Shown in pieces: positions 7,611 to 14,634 of a stretch of DNA of 32,793 nt. A model generated the notes under the pieces. The model ran no database searches. It worked only from the letters and a program-made list of their open reading frames with translations, and was not told the DNA's origin. Made by a program: the position numbers and the translations under genes. The stretch's first letter is position 1. Each line of letters begins with the position of its first letter. The stretch comes from Rhodobacteraceae bacterium UBA1943 (lineage in GTDB: Bacteria; Pseudomonadota; Alphaproteobacteria; Rhodobacterales; Rhodobacteraceae): the NCBI GenBank assembly GCA_002336845.1, contig DDEX01000011.1, forward strand, positions 69,677 to 102,469, written 5' to 3'.

Positions 7611-7674
7611 GTAGGGTGCGTGCTCTGCACGCACCAATCCCGCCGCGCATGGTGCGTGAAATCACGCACCCTAC
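7611..7674. repeat. Nested palindromic intergenic repeat
   Basis: A perfect 12-bp outer inverted repeat (GTAGGGTGCGTG at 7611-7622, its complement at 7663-7674) encloses two further hairpin options: GGTGCGTG/CACGCACC at 7615-7635 with a 5-base loop, and the same 8-mer pair at 7651-7670 with a 4-base loop. The element resembles the REP-like palindromes scattered in many proteobacterial genomes. A related single hairpin occurs at 10316-10335. It lies between the two islet genes and may act as a terminator or mRNA end. Confidence 0.85.
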
Positions 7675-7699
7675 ATCTTAACATTTGAAAGGATCAATT

Positions 7700-8263
7700 T
7701 TGGAAACCCCACCCACCCTCTCCAAACTCGTCAAAGACGCCCTCGAACGGCTTGCGGGCCTGAAAACCCCCAAACAGCTTCAAACCCTTTACCACAACGT
7801 CAGCCGCAGCAAGACGATTACCGACATCGAGCGCGAAACGCTTGTCGAATCCCTCGAACTCAGGATGCGCGAAGTGGCCCCTGCCGCTGCAACCAGACTT
7901 TTTGGCCCAAAGGACAGCGAGGCCCAGCAGTTCCTGCACCGCACCTACAAAGCCCTTGCCGATGAATTTGACCTCAGCGCCAACCGCGTCAGGAACGGGG
8001 TCAAAATCGGCGGCGACATGATCAAGGGCGAAAAATTCGTGGACGTTTACCTGTCCTACAAGAGCGTCGGCAATGTGAACGTGGGTCTGGCTTGGCTACA
8101 GGATTCGGCAAATTCCGACCGTTATCTAATTGTCAGTGTGCGCCAAGTCGGCAGCACTGACAGTATTAGGAAATGGGAACGGTTTGAGGTTGGACAGGAA
8201 CACGCGGCGGTCGATAATTACCGCTCCGAGTTGTCCAAGGTATGCGATAGCTTCCTCAAATGA
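7700..8263 (+). CDS. Hypothetical protein (187 residues)
   Basis: I do not recognise this protein. The N-terminal two thirds look helical (LSKLVKDALERLAGL, then ITDIERETLVESLELRMREVA), and the C-terminal part alternates short strands (FVDVYLSYKSVGNVNVGLAWL, YLIVSVRQVG). No membrane or export signals are seen. The start is probably TTG at 7700, since AAAGGA lies six bases before it; a TTG at 7685 overlaps that site and is less likely. No ATG is available at the right place. It ends immediately before the rpsU terminator and is convergent with rpsU. Both islet genes are absent from the usual purK-rpsU order as far as I know. Confidence 0.55.
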   Translation: METPPTLSKLVKDALERLAGLKTPKQLQTLYHNVSRSKTITDIERETLVESLELRMREVAPAAATRLFGPKDSEAQQFLHRTYKALADEFDLSANRVRNGVKIGGDMIKGEKFVDVYLSYKSVGNVNVGLAWLQDSANSDRYLIVSVRQVGSTDSIRKWERFEVGQEHAAVDNYRSELSKVCDSFLK

Positions 8264-8288
8264 AAAACCCCCGGACCAGCCGGGGGTT
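8264..8288 (-). terminator. Intrinsic terminator of rpsU
   Basis: A perfect 9-bp stem (AACCCCCGG with CCGGGGGTT, 5-base loop) is followed on the minus strand by a run of five T, about 40 bases past the rpsU stop. This is a textbook intrinsic terminator for rpsU. It begins directly after the stop of the convergent hypothetical gene and may serve both. Confidence 0.85.
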
Positions 8289-8327
8289 GATCGGATGGGC
8301 CTCGCGGCCCCAGTGTCGCTTAACGCC

Positions 8328-8534
8328 TTAGATTGCGCCTTCGCGTTGAGCCTTCTTGCGAGCGAGCTTGCGAGCACGGCGGACCGCCTCGGCCTGTTCA
8401 CGCGCCTTCTTGACCGACGGCTTCTCGAAATGTTGCTTGAGCTTCATTTCCCGAAACACGCCTTCACGCTGAAGCTTTTTCTTCAGGGCCCGAAGGGCCT
8501 GTTCGACGTTATTGTCACGAACGCTGACCTGCAT
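8328..8534 (-). CDS. rpsU: 30S ribosomal protein S21
   Basis: 68 residues, beginning MQVSVRDNNVEQALRALKKK and continuing with REGVFREMKLKQHFEKPS, the S21 family pattern, and ending in a basic helix rich in Arg and Lys. S21 belongs to the small ribosomal subunit and lies near the 16S 3' end where mRNA is selected. The length is normal. It is monocistronic: a promoter candidate lies upstream at 8590-8618 and a strong terminator follows. It is divergent from the COQ9-family gene. Confidence 0.97.
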   Translation of the reverse strand: MQVSVRDNNVEQALRALKKKLQREGVFREMKLKQHFEKPSVKKAREQAEAVRRARKLARKKAQREGAI

Positions 8535-8589
8535 GTGGTTGTCACCACCTTCCTAAGCTAGAGTTGCACGATAAAGTGCAGGCAGGCGG

Positions 8590-8618
8590 GCCATAGCAAA
8601 GCTGGGACCACTTGTCTA
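8590..8618 (-). promoter_or_regulatory. Candidate promoter of rpsU
   Basis: On the minus strand TAGACA (5 of 6 to the -35 consensus), 17 bases, then TATGGC (3 of 6 to -10) lies about 55 bases upstream of the rpsU ATG. The spacing is ideal, the -10 is weak. It overlaps the leader of the divergent COQ9-family gene. Confidence 0.4.
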
Positions 8619-8640
8619 CATCAGGCAAGGGGTGCGGGCC

Positions 8641-9318
8641 ATGCAGGACGGAATCGGAATGGATCAGGCAAAAGAACGGCTTTTGGCGGCAGCATTGCCC
8701 CATGTTCCCTTTGATGGCTGGACCAACCAGACCCTGGACGCAGCAATCGCCGATTCGGGCCAGAGCGATACGGTGGCCCGCGCCATTTTTCCGAGGGGTG
8801 GGCTGGATCTGGCGGTGGCCTACCACAAGGCGGGCGATGCCGCGATGATTGACCGGCTGGCCGCCACCGATCTGACCGCCCTGCGCTTTCGCGACCGGAT
8901 CGCCCAAGCTGTGCTGTTCCGGCTGGAAGGCGCGAACCGGGAGCTGGTGCGTCGCGGCTCTGCCCTTTTCGCCCTGCCCCAACATGCCGTCGAGGGTGCG
9001 GGCCTGATCTGGGGCACCGCCGACGCCATCTGGCGCGCGTTGGGCGATACCTCGGCCGACCTCAACTGGTACACCAAACGCGCCAGCCTGTCGGCGGTCT
9101 ATGGCTCTACCGTTCTGTTCTGGCTGGGCGACACGTCAGAAGACGGGCAGGCCACCCGTGATTTTCTGAACCGCCGGATCGACAATGTGATGCAGTTTGA
9201 AAAAGCCAAGGCGGCACTCCGTGACAACCCGCTGGGCCGGGTGCTTGCCCGTGGCTCCTTGCGCCTGCTGGGGGCGGTCCGCCCGCCCCGCGACACCACC
9301 GACCTGCCCGGCCACTGA
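8641..9318 (+). CDS. COQ9 family protein
   Basis: 225 residues. The protein matches the COQ9 family, lipid-binding proteins with a TetR-like N-terminal fold that support the hydroxylation steps of ubiquinone synthesis. Diagnostic stretches are LPHVPFDGWTNQTLDAA near the N-terminus, then TSADLNWYTKRASLSAVYGS and VLFWLGDTSEDGQATRDFL toward the C-terminus. The ATG at 8641 follows AAGGGG at good spacing; a GTG three codons earlier and an ATG six codons later are possible. It is followed after seven bases by a quinone oxidoreductase gene, an apt neighbour if both touch quinones. Confidence 0.93.
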   Translation: MQDGIGMDQAKERLLAAALPHVPFDGWTNQTLDAAIADSGQSDTVARAIFPRGGLDLAVAYHKAGDAAMIDRLAATDLTALRFRDRIAQAVLFRLEGANRELVRRGSALFALPQHAVEGAGLIWGTADAIWRALGDTSADLNWYTKRASLSAVYGSTVLFWLGDTSEDGQATRDFLNRRIDNVMQFEKAKAALRDNPLGRVLARGSLRLLGAVRPPRDTTDLPGH

Positions 9319-9325
9319 GGACACC

Positions 9326-10324
9326 ATGCAGCTTTCCGATTCCATGCTGGCCATCGAGATCAGCGAACCTGGCGCGCCTGACGTGCTGCAACCCGTCTCG
9401 GTGCCCGTGCCTGTGCCTGGCCATGGCCAGATCATCGTGCGGCTGGCCTATGCGGGCGTGAACCGCCCCGATGCCCTGCAACGCGCGGGCCATTATGCGC
9501 CGCCCTCAAGCGCCTCGCCCCTGCCAGGGCTGGAGGGTGCGGGAACGGTGGTGGAGGTTGGCCCCGGTGTCACCCGCTGGAAGGTAGGCGACAAGGTTTG
9601 CGCCCTGTTCCCCGGCGGGGCCTATGCCGAATATGCCGCCTGCCATGAGGCGCACGCCCTGCCAATCCCCCCCGGCCTGTCGCTGCGCGAAGCCGCATGC
9701 CTGCCCGAAACCTGTTTCACCGTCTGGTCGAACATGGTCATGCGCGGCGGGCTGAAGGCGGGTGAGCGGTTTCTGGTGCACGGCGGCACCTCCGGCATCG
9801 GCACCACAGCTATCCAGATTGCACGCGCCCTTGGCGCCCGGGTATTCGCCACCGCTGGCAGCCCGGAAAAGGCCCGTGCCTGCGAGGCGATCGGGGCCGA
9901 GCGCGGCATCAATTACCGGGACGAGGATTTTGCCGCCATCGTCAAAGAGGCGGGCGGCGCCAACCTGATCCTTGATATGGTGGGCGGTTCTTACCTGCCG
10001 CGCAACGTCAAGGCACTGGCCGATGACGGGCGCCTGGTGCAGATCGCCTTTCTGCAAGGCCCGAAGGTGGAGCTGAACTTTGCCGAGGTGATGATGCGCC
10101 GCCTGACCATCACCGGGTCAACGCTGCGCCCGCAATCGGACCAGGCCAAGGCGCGCATCGCGGCAGAGGTCGAACGCCACGTCTGGCCGATGATTGCCCA
10201 AGGCGCCTTCAGGGTCATCGTCGATAGCGAATTTCCCCTGACAGACGCCCCCGCCGCGCATTGGCGGATGGAAAGCAGCGGCCATATCGGGAAGATCGTG
10301 CTGAAGGTGGGGGATGGTGCGTAA
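9326..10324 (+). CDS. NAD(P)H-quinone oxidoreductase, zinc-independent MDR family
   Basis: 332 residues of the medium-chain dehydrogenase family, QOR/PIG3-like branch, which reduces quinones with NADPH and lacks zinc. The N-terminal part has AYAGVNRPDALQRAGHY and PGLEGAGTVVEVG; the cofactor domain shows the MDR signature GGTSGIGTTAIQIA. No zinc-binding Cys cluster is visible. A GAGGA ribosome site precedes the ATG. It is probably co-transcribed with the COQ9-family gene seven bases upstream. Its TAA stop lies within a palindromic repeat (10316-10335), so the final codons are contributed by that element. Confidence 0.92.
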   Translation: MQLSDSMLAIEISEPGAPDVLQPVSVPVPVPGHGQIIVRLAYAGVNRPDALQRAGHYAPPSSASPLPGLEGAGTVVEVGPGVTRWKVGDKVCALFPGGAYAEYAACHEAHALPIPPGLSLREAACLPETCFTVWSNMVMRGGLKAGERFLVHGGTSGIGTTAIQIARALGARVFATAGSPEKARACEAIGAERGINYRDEDFAAIVKEAGGANLILDMVGGSYLPRNVKALADDGRLVQIAFLQGPKVELNFAEVMMRRLTITGSTLRPQSDQAKARIAAEVERHVWPMIAQGAFRVIVDSEFPLTDAPAAHWRMESSGHIGKIVLKVGDGA

Positions 10325-10335
10325 AGTCACGCACC
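10316..10335. repeat. Palindromic hairpin overlapping the quinone reductase stop
   Basis: GGTGCGT and ACGCACC form a perfect 7-bp stem around a 6-base loop. The sequence differs at only two positions from the right-hand hairpin of the repeat at 7651-7670, so both belong to one repeat family. The stop codon of the oxidoreductase (10322-10324) lies at the stem-loop junction. It may act as a terminator between convergent genes. Confidence 0.7.
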
Positions 10336-10339
10336 GCGC

Positions 10340-11158
10340 CTAATCGCCCAGCTTGCGATGCACCTCGTCCAGATCGACCTCGGCCAGTGGCATCTTGTTG
10401 TCGGGGTCATCGAAGTCGTATTTGAAAAGCTGGAAATCCTTCTTGTAGATTTCCCAGACCAGATGGCGTGACAGGTCATCGAAATACTCGCTGACCTTGT
10501 GCAGCCGCTTGGGCCCATGCCCTTCGCTTTCGTTGAAGCGTGGGATCTTCTTGAGGTCGATCTTGTGCGCGGTCTTGATCTTTTTCAGGACCTTGGCCAT
10601 GCCCTCATCGAATTTCTCGGTAAAGAAAATCTGGTCATAGCGCCCGCCATTCACGATGAAGGTGCTGATATGGCCCGACATGGCCGACCAGTGGATGTCC
10701 GGCTCCATCGGCTTGCGGAACCGGATGGTGTCACGCGCGAACAGCAGGAACCGGCGGAAACTGGCGATCTGGTCGAAATCGTCCTTGCCGTCCGGCCCGC
10801 CAACCTCGACCCCATAGCGTTGCACCAGCATCGGGACCAGATTGCCGCGATAGCGTTTGCCGTTCCTTTGCACGCCGCAGATCTTGTCGAAAAAGCTGGA
10901 CAGGATGCGCGCATAGGGGTTGCGCACACAGGTAAAGGCCAGCGACTTGTGGCCCTTCACATTGGCCTCGATAAGGGGCTGGCTGGCCTCTATCGCCCAT
11001 TTGTGCATACCGGCCTGCGCATCGTGGATGTCGCCATCAAAGAACGTGCCGTGATCGGAGTAGAACATGATCTGCCCGATGGTCGAGCAGGCGCATTTCG
11101 GCACCACGCGATAGACCACACTTTCACTTTCCGTCATCCAGGTGCCGGGAAACCCCAT
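10340..11158 (-). CDS. Sulfotransferase family 2 protein (carbohydrate-type)
   Basis: 272 residues. The N-terminal VYRVVPKCACSTIGQIMF is the PAPS loop form (PKCACST) seen in carbohydrate sulfotransferases such as chondroitin/HNK-1 types, and the 3'-phosphate motif follows as FTCVRNPYARILSSFFDKI. It likely transfers sulfate from PAPS to a glycan. There is no signal peptide or membrane anchor. A GGAG site precedes the ATG. It is divergent from a GT14-like glycosyltransferase gene with 139 bases between, which suggests that both act on one surface polysaccharide; this is inference. The window has a second, more distant sulfotransferase at 818-1480. Confidence 0.87.
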   Translation of the reverse strand: MGFPGTWMTESESVVYRVVPKCACSTIGQIMFYSDHGTFFDGDIHDAQAGMHKWAIEASQPLIEANVKGHKSLAFTCVRNPYARILSSFFDKICGVQRNGKRYRGNLVPMLVQRYGVEVGGPDGKDDFDQIASFRRFLLFARDTIRFRKPMEPDIHWSAMSGHISTFIVNGGRYDQIFFTEKFDEGMAKVLKKIKTAHKIDLKKIPRFNESEGHGPKRLHKVSEYFDDLSRHLVWEIYKKDFQLFKYDFDDPDNKMPLAEVDLDEVHRKLGD

Positions 11159-11218
11159 CAGTCACTCCACTTCGACCACCGTTTTGCGTCCGGCCCGGTC
11201 AGACGGGCACAAAAAAGC

Positions 11219-11235
11219 AAAGAAACTCTTTCTTT
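11219..11235. repeat. AT-rich 7-bp palindrome in divergent promoter region
   Basis: AAAGAAA, CTC, TTTCTTT is a perfect inverted repeat in the 139-base gap between the divergent sulfotransferase and glycosyltransferase genes. A TACAAT hexamer (11235-11240, 5 of 6 to the -10 consensus) overlaps its right end, without a good -35. It may be an operator or just an AT-rich promoter element. Confidence 0.35.
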
Positions 11236-11297
11236 ACAATGTCTGTCCGCACAAATTAGGGAAACAGTCACCCGTTCTGTGCCCTACTGTCGGTGCC

Positions 11298-12875
11298 ATG
11301 GCAAGAATCGCCTATATCCTTCTGTGCCACAAGGATGCCGATGGCATCATCGCCCAGGCGCAGCGCCTGACGGCGGCGGGGGACTTCATCTCGATCCACT
11401 TCGACGCGCGCGCCCCGCGCGAGGCGTATGAGCGCATTCGCGCCGGGCTTGAAGGCAACCCGGCCGTGACCTTCGCGCACAAAAGGGTCAAATGCGGCTG
11501 GGGAGAGTGGAGCCTGGTCCGCGCCACGCTGAACGCCATTGAGGCGGCCGTCGAGGCGTTTCCCCATGCCACCCACTTCTACATGCTGTCGGGCGATTGC
11601 ATGGCGATCAAATCGGCCGAATTCGCCCATGCCTTCCTTGACCGCAACGAGGTCGATTTCATCGAAAGTTTCGACTTCTTCAACTCTGACTGGATCAAGA
11701 CCGGCATCAAGGAAGAACGGCTGATCTATCGCCACTGGTTCAACGAAAGAAACCGCAAGGCCCTTTTCTATGCCTCGATGGACTGGCAAAAACGGCTGGG
11801 GCTGTCGCGAAAAGTGCCTGCGGATCTGGCAATCCAGATCGGCAGCCAGTGGTGGTGCCTGCGCCGCCAGACGATTGAAACCCTGCTGGAGTTTGTCCGC
11901 AAGCGGCGCGATGTGGTGCGGTTCTTTCAGACCACCTGGATCCCTGACGAGACCTTCTTTCAGACGCTGGTCCGCCACCTGGTGCCAGAACACCAGATCA
12001 GCACCCGCACCCTGACCTTCCTGATGTTCACCGATTACGGGATGCCGGTGACGTTTTACAACGACCACTACGACCTGTTGCTTAGCCAGGATTACCTGTT
12101 CGCCCGCAAGATCAGCGCCGAGGCCAAAGAGCTGAAGGAACGGCTGGGCAAGCTTTATGCAGCCAAGGGCGTGCAGTTCGAAATTTCGAACGAAGGGCGC
12201 AGCCTGTTCCGGTTTCTGGTGGACCGGGGCCGACTGGGCCGCCGCTTTGCGCCGCGGTTCTGGGAAGCCGAAAGTTCATTGGGGCGCGAACGCACGCTGA
12301 TGATGGTCACCTGCAAGAAATGGCACGTCGCCAAAAGGCTGGTCGAGCGGGTACGTCAGGTCACCAACATGCCGGCGCTGGATTACCTGTTCAACGAGGC
12401 CTCGACCCCCCTGCCCGATCTGGGCGGCATCCAGTCCACGCTGGAAAAGCGGACGCGCCATCGCCGGGCACTGGTACGGATGCTGTACGACTACTGGCAG
12501 ACCGACCGGCTGATCTTTTGCATCGACCCGGCCAACATCGACCTGATGCAGGATTTCTACAACGACAAGGCCAAGGTGCGGCTGTTGGAGGTCGAGTGCG
12601 ACTTTACCGACGAATATCTGCTGGGCCACGCCAAGCGCGTCGGTCTGGCCGGCGAGCGGACGCCCAAGGAAACCATCGACCGGCTGCTGCCGACCATCCG
12701 CTATGACGTAAAGTTCGAAAGCGACCGCATCCGCGATGTCGGATTCGCCAACACCTACCGCATCCGCCAATCGGCCAGTGTGGACGAAAACACCATGCCG
12801 CTGGCCGAATTCCTTGATATTCCGGTTGAAAAGGCGCGCGAGATCGCGGGCACCCATTACCTCTTTGTGGACTGA
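11298..12875 (+). CDS. GT14-like glycosyltransferase with DUF5928 C-terminal domain
   Basis: 525 residues. The N-terminal half resembles the core-2/I-branching (beta-1,6-N-acetylglucosaminyltransferase) family: it opens ARIAYILLCHKDADGI, then SIHFDARAP, the conserved CGWGEWSLVRATLNAIE, and FYMLSGDCMAIKS, and later GSQWWCLRR and TWIPDETFFQTL. The C-terminal half, from about residue 285, matches the DUF5928 region found fused to such enzymes in Rhodobacteraceae; it contains TLMMVTCKKWHVAKRLVERV and a nucleotide-kinase-like feel but no motif I can assign. No signal peptide. The ATG at 11298 starts directly at the family N-terminus. The HIT gene follows after three bases. Confidence 0.85.
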   Translation: MARIAYILLCHKDADGIIAQAQRLTAAGDFISIHFDARAPREAYERIRAGLEGNPAVTFAHKRVKCGWGEWSLVRATLNAIEAAVEAFPHATHFYMLSGDCMAIKSAEFAHAFLDRNEVDFIESFDFFNSDWIKTGIKEERLIYRHWFNERNRKALFYASMDWQKRLGLSRKVPADLAIQIGSQWWCLRRQTIETLLEFVRKRRDVVRFFQTTWIPDETFFQTLVRHLVPEHQISTRTLTFLMFTDYGMPVTFYNDHYDLLLSQDYLFARKISAEAKELKERLGKLYAAKGVQFEISNEGRSLFRFLVDRGRLGRRFAPRFWEAESSLGRERTLMMVTCKKWHVAKRLVERVRQVTNMPALDYLFNEASTPLPDLGGIQSTLEKRTRHRRALVRMLYDYWQTDRLIFCIDPANIDLMQDFYNDKAKVRLLEVECDFTDEYLLGHAKRVGLAGERTPKETIDRLLPTIRYDVKFESDRIRDVGFANTYRIRQSASVDENTMPLAEFLDIPVEKAREIAGTHYLFVD

Positions 12876-12878
12876 GAC

Positions 12879-13250
12879 ATGGCCTATACCTACGACCCCC
12901 AGAACATCTTTGCCCGCATCCTGCGCGGCGAAATTCCCAACAAGACCGTGTTGGAAACCGCCCATACGCTGGTGTTCCACGACATCCGTCCCCATGCGCC
13001 GGTGCATGTGCTGGCTATCCCCAAGGGCGCCTATGTGAACCTTGACCATTTCGCGGCCGAGGCCAGCGCGGAAGAGATCGTCGATTTCCACCGCACCGTC
13101 GCCAGGGTCATCGCCGATCTGGGCCTGTCGGGCGAAGTGGGCTATCGCGGCATTACCAATGCGGGCCGCGACGGGATGCAGGAGGTGCCGCATTACCACC
13201 TGCACATTCTGGGCGGGCGGGTGCTGGGTCGGCTGGTCGATCCGGCCTGA
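12879..13250 (+). CDS. HIT family protein (HINT-like hydrolase)
   Basis: 123 residues with the histidine triad HYHLHI (His105, His107, His109) that forms the active site of HINT nucleotide hydrolases, which cleave adenosine phosphoramidates or AMP-lysine. The N-terminal NIFARILRGEIPNKTVLET and VHVLAIPKGAYVN are family blocks. It is cytosolic. The gene lies three bases after the glycosyltransferase stop, so it is probably co-transcribed with it, though this pairing need not reflect a shared pathway. Confidence 0.95.
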   Translation: MAYTYDPQNIFARILRGEIPNKTVLETAHTLVFHDIRPHAPVHVLAIPKGAYVNLDHFAAEASAEEIVDFHRTVARVIADLGLSGEVGYRGITNAGRDGMQEVPHYHLHILGGRVLGRLVDPA

Positions 13251-13316
13251 TTGCGCAAGCTCCGGGTCGCCGCGCGGGCGGCCCGTTGTCATTCTGGCCC
13301 AAAGCAGGAGGCCAGA

Positions 13317-13778
13317 ATGATCCGTTTCACTCCCATTCCAACCAAAACCGTGCGCGCCTATCAGGCGGGCGGCCCCGATGCCAACGGGCAGGTGCCCGAA
13401 CGGCGGCTGTCTGATGGCGATGGCTATCCGTGCCGTCACTGCCTGCGGATGATCCCGCAAGGCAAGGAGGTGCTGGTTCTGGCGCACCGGCCCTTCCCCG
13501 CGTTGCAGCCCTATGCCGAACTGGGGCCGATCTTTCTTTGCGCCGCCCCCTGCGAGGCAGGCGGCGGCGAAGGCCTGCCCGAAATCCTCGCCTCGCCGGA
13601 ATACATCCTGCGCGGCTATGGCACGAATGACCGCATCGTTTACGGCACAGGTGGCGTGATCGCCACGCCCGGCATCGCAACCCGGGCAGAGGTACTGCTG
13701 ACCGATCCGGCCATCGCCTATGTCCATGTCCGGTCTGCCCGCAACAATTGCTATCAGGTCAGGATCGACCGAGCCTGA
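13317..13778 (+). CDS. DUF1203 domain-containing protein
   Basis: 153 residues of the DUF1203 family, function unknown. Family blocks are the N-terminal IRFTPIPTKTVRAYQAGGPD, the Cys-containing GDGYPCRHCLRMIPQGKEVLVL, then RPFPALQPYAELGPIFLCA and the C-terminal YVHVRSARNNCYQV. The CxxC in PCRHC could bind metal or be redox active, which is speculation. An AGGAGG ribosome site precedes the ATG at 13317; an in-frame upstream extension overlaps the HIT end and was rejected. It follows HIT by 66 bases. Confidence 0.9.
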   Translation: MIRFTPIPTKTVRAYQAGGPDANGQVPERRLSDGDGYPCRHCLRMIPQGKEVLVLAHRPFPALQPYAELGPIFLCAAPCEAGGGEGLPEILASPEYILRGYGTNDRIVYGTGGVIATPGIATRAEVLLTDPAIAYVHVRSARNNCYQVRIDRA

Positions 13779-13779
13779 C

Positions 13780-13819
13780 AGGGCGGCTGATAACGGCCCC
13801 GGCCCGCCGCGGCCGCCCT
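13780..13819. terminator. Possible hairpin between convergent genes
   Basis: An 8-bp inverted repeat (AGGGCGGC with GCCGCCCT, 24-base interior that is itself GC-rich) begins right after the DUF1203 stop, in the 174-base gap before the convergent LuxR-type gene. No T run follows on the plus strand beyond TTATC. The rest of the gap shows nothing I can assign. Confidence 0.3.
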
Positions 13820-13952
13820 TATCGGTTGATGGAGCATTGATGAGGCCCGGTTAACTTGCTGCGAGCGCCCCTTAGGACAAACGGCTTTGCATTGCCGCAG
13901 GAGCCCGTCCTCAGGGACAGCGCGCGACCAGATCGCCCTGCAAGGCTATCCG

Positions 13953-14564
13953 CTAAATCAGCTTGTACTCCTTGGCCCGGCGAACAGCCTCATCCGGGGT
14001 CTTGGCAAACAGCATCTCATGAAGCTGGGTGAACCGGGCACGCACCGCATCCTCTGGCAGCCCCCGCTTTGCCGCCATGGCTTCGGCCGAAACGCCCTGC
14101 GCCATCGCGGCAAGTATTTCCTTCTGGCCATCGTCGAGGGCTTTTGGCAGTGCAGTGCGGTCATGCAGGCCGATGACCAACTGCTTGACCTCGGCAATCT
14201 CGGCATTGGTCAGTTCGCGGTCGGATCGACCGAACGAACAGATTGTCAGGGCGCCAATAGGCCCGTGTGCAACCGAAGCACCATAGGTCAGACCGTATTC
14301 CGCCGCCTGCTTCAGGACGCGGAACGGATCGACCAGCAAGGGAGAACTCCACCGGATGGTGCCGCCGATCGTCATCGACCAGGTGGTGATGGGATCGCGC
14401 AGAAGGTAGCCGTTTTCCATATAGCGATCGACCCAAGCCTGCGGATAGGTCTTGAACGCCATCAGCGGCGCGGTGCCACGAATGCGCAGGGCCAGGAAAT
14501 ATCCTGCGGGTGCGACATCGCCGATGCGGGCGACCTCGGCTTCGATAGCCTCGAATGTATCCAT
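13953..14564 (-). CDS. LuxR-type regulator with autoinducer-binding domain (orphan)
   Basis: 203 residues. The N-terminal domain carries the acyl-homoserine-lactone pocket pattern of LuxR proteins: YPQAWVDRYMENGYLLRDP gives Tyr40, Trp44, Tyr48, Tyr53, Asp57 and Pro58, and Trp72 follows in IRWSSP. The C-terminal DNA-binding region (about 145-203) is divergent: it lacks a clear LTxRExEVL start and the TVKxH recognition helix, showing GQKEILAAMAQGVSAEAM and PEDAVRARFTQLHEML instead. A strong GGAGGTGA site precedes the ATG. No luxI is in the window, so it is an orphan here. It lies 70 bases after the hydroxyproline epimerase gene on the same strand and may be read through from it. Confidence 0.85.
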   Translation of the reverse strand: MDTFEAIEAEVARIGDVAPAGYFLALRIRGTAPLMAFKTYPQAWVDRYMENGYLLRDPITTWSMTIGGTIRWSSPLLVDPFRVLKQAAEYGLTYGASVAHGPIGALTICSFGRSDRELTNAEIAEVKQLVIGLHDRTALPKALDDGQKEILAAMAQGVSAEAMAAKRGLPEDAVRARFTQLHEMLFAKTPDEAVRRAKEYKLI

Positions 14565-14634
14565 GGGTCACCTCCGCGAACAGTGCGTTGATAGAGCCTC
14601 AGGGCCGCCGCGGTGGCAAGTGTTGACGCACCAG

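Noticed and set aside
11205..11284. GGGCACA and TGTGCCC as an inverted repeat flanking the glycosyltransferase promoter
   Set aside because: Seven-base arms 66 bases apart are expected by chance in this much sequence.
12276..13727. A 483-codon minus-strand open frame
   Set aside because: It is antisense to the DUF5928 glycosyltransferase, HIT and DUF1203 genes and has no recognisable domain.
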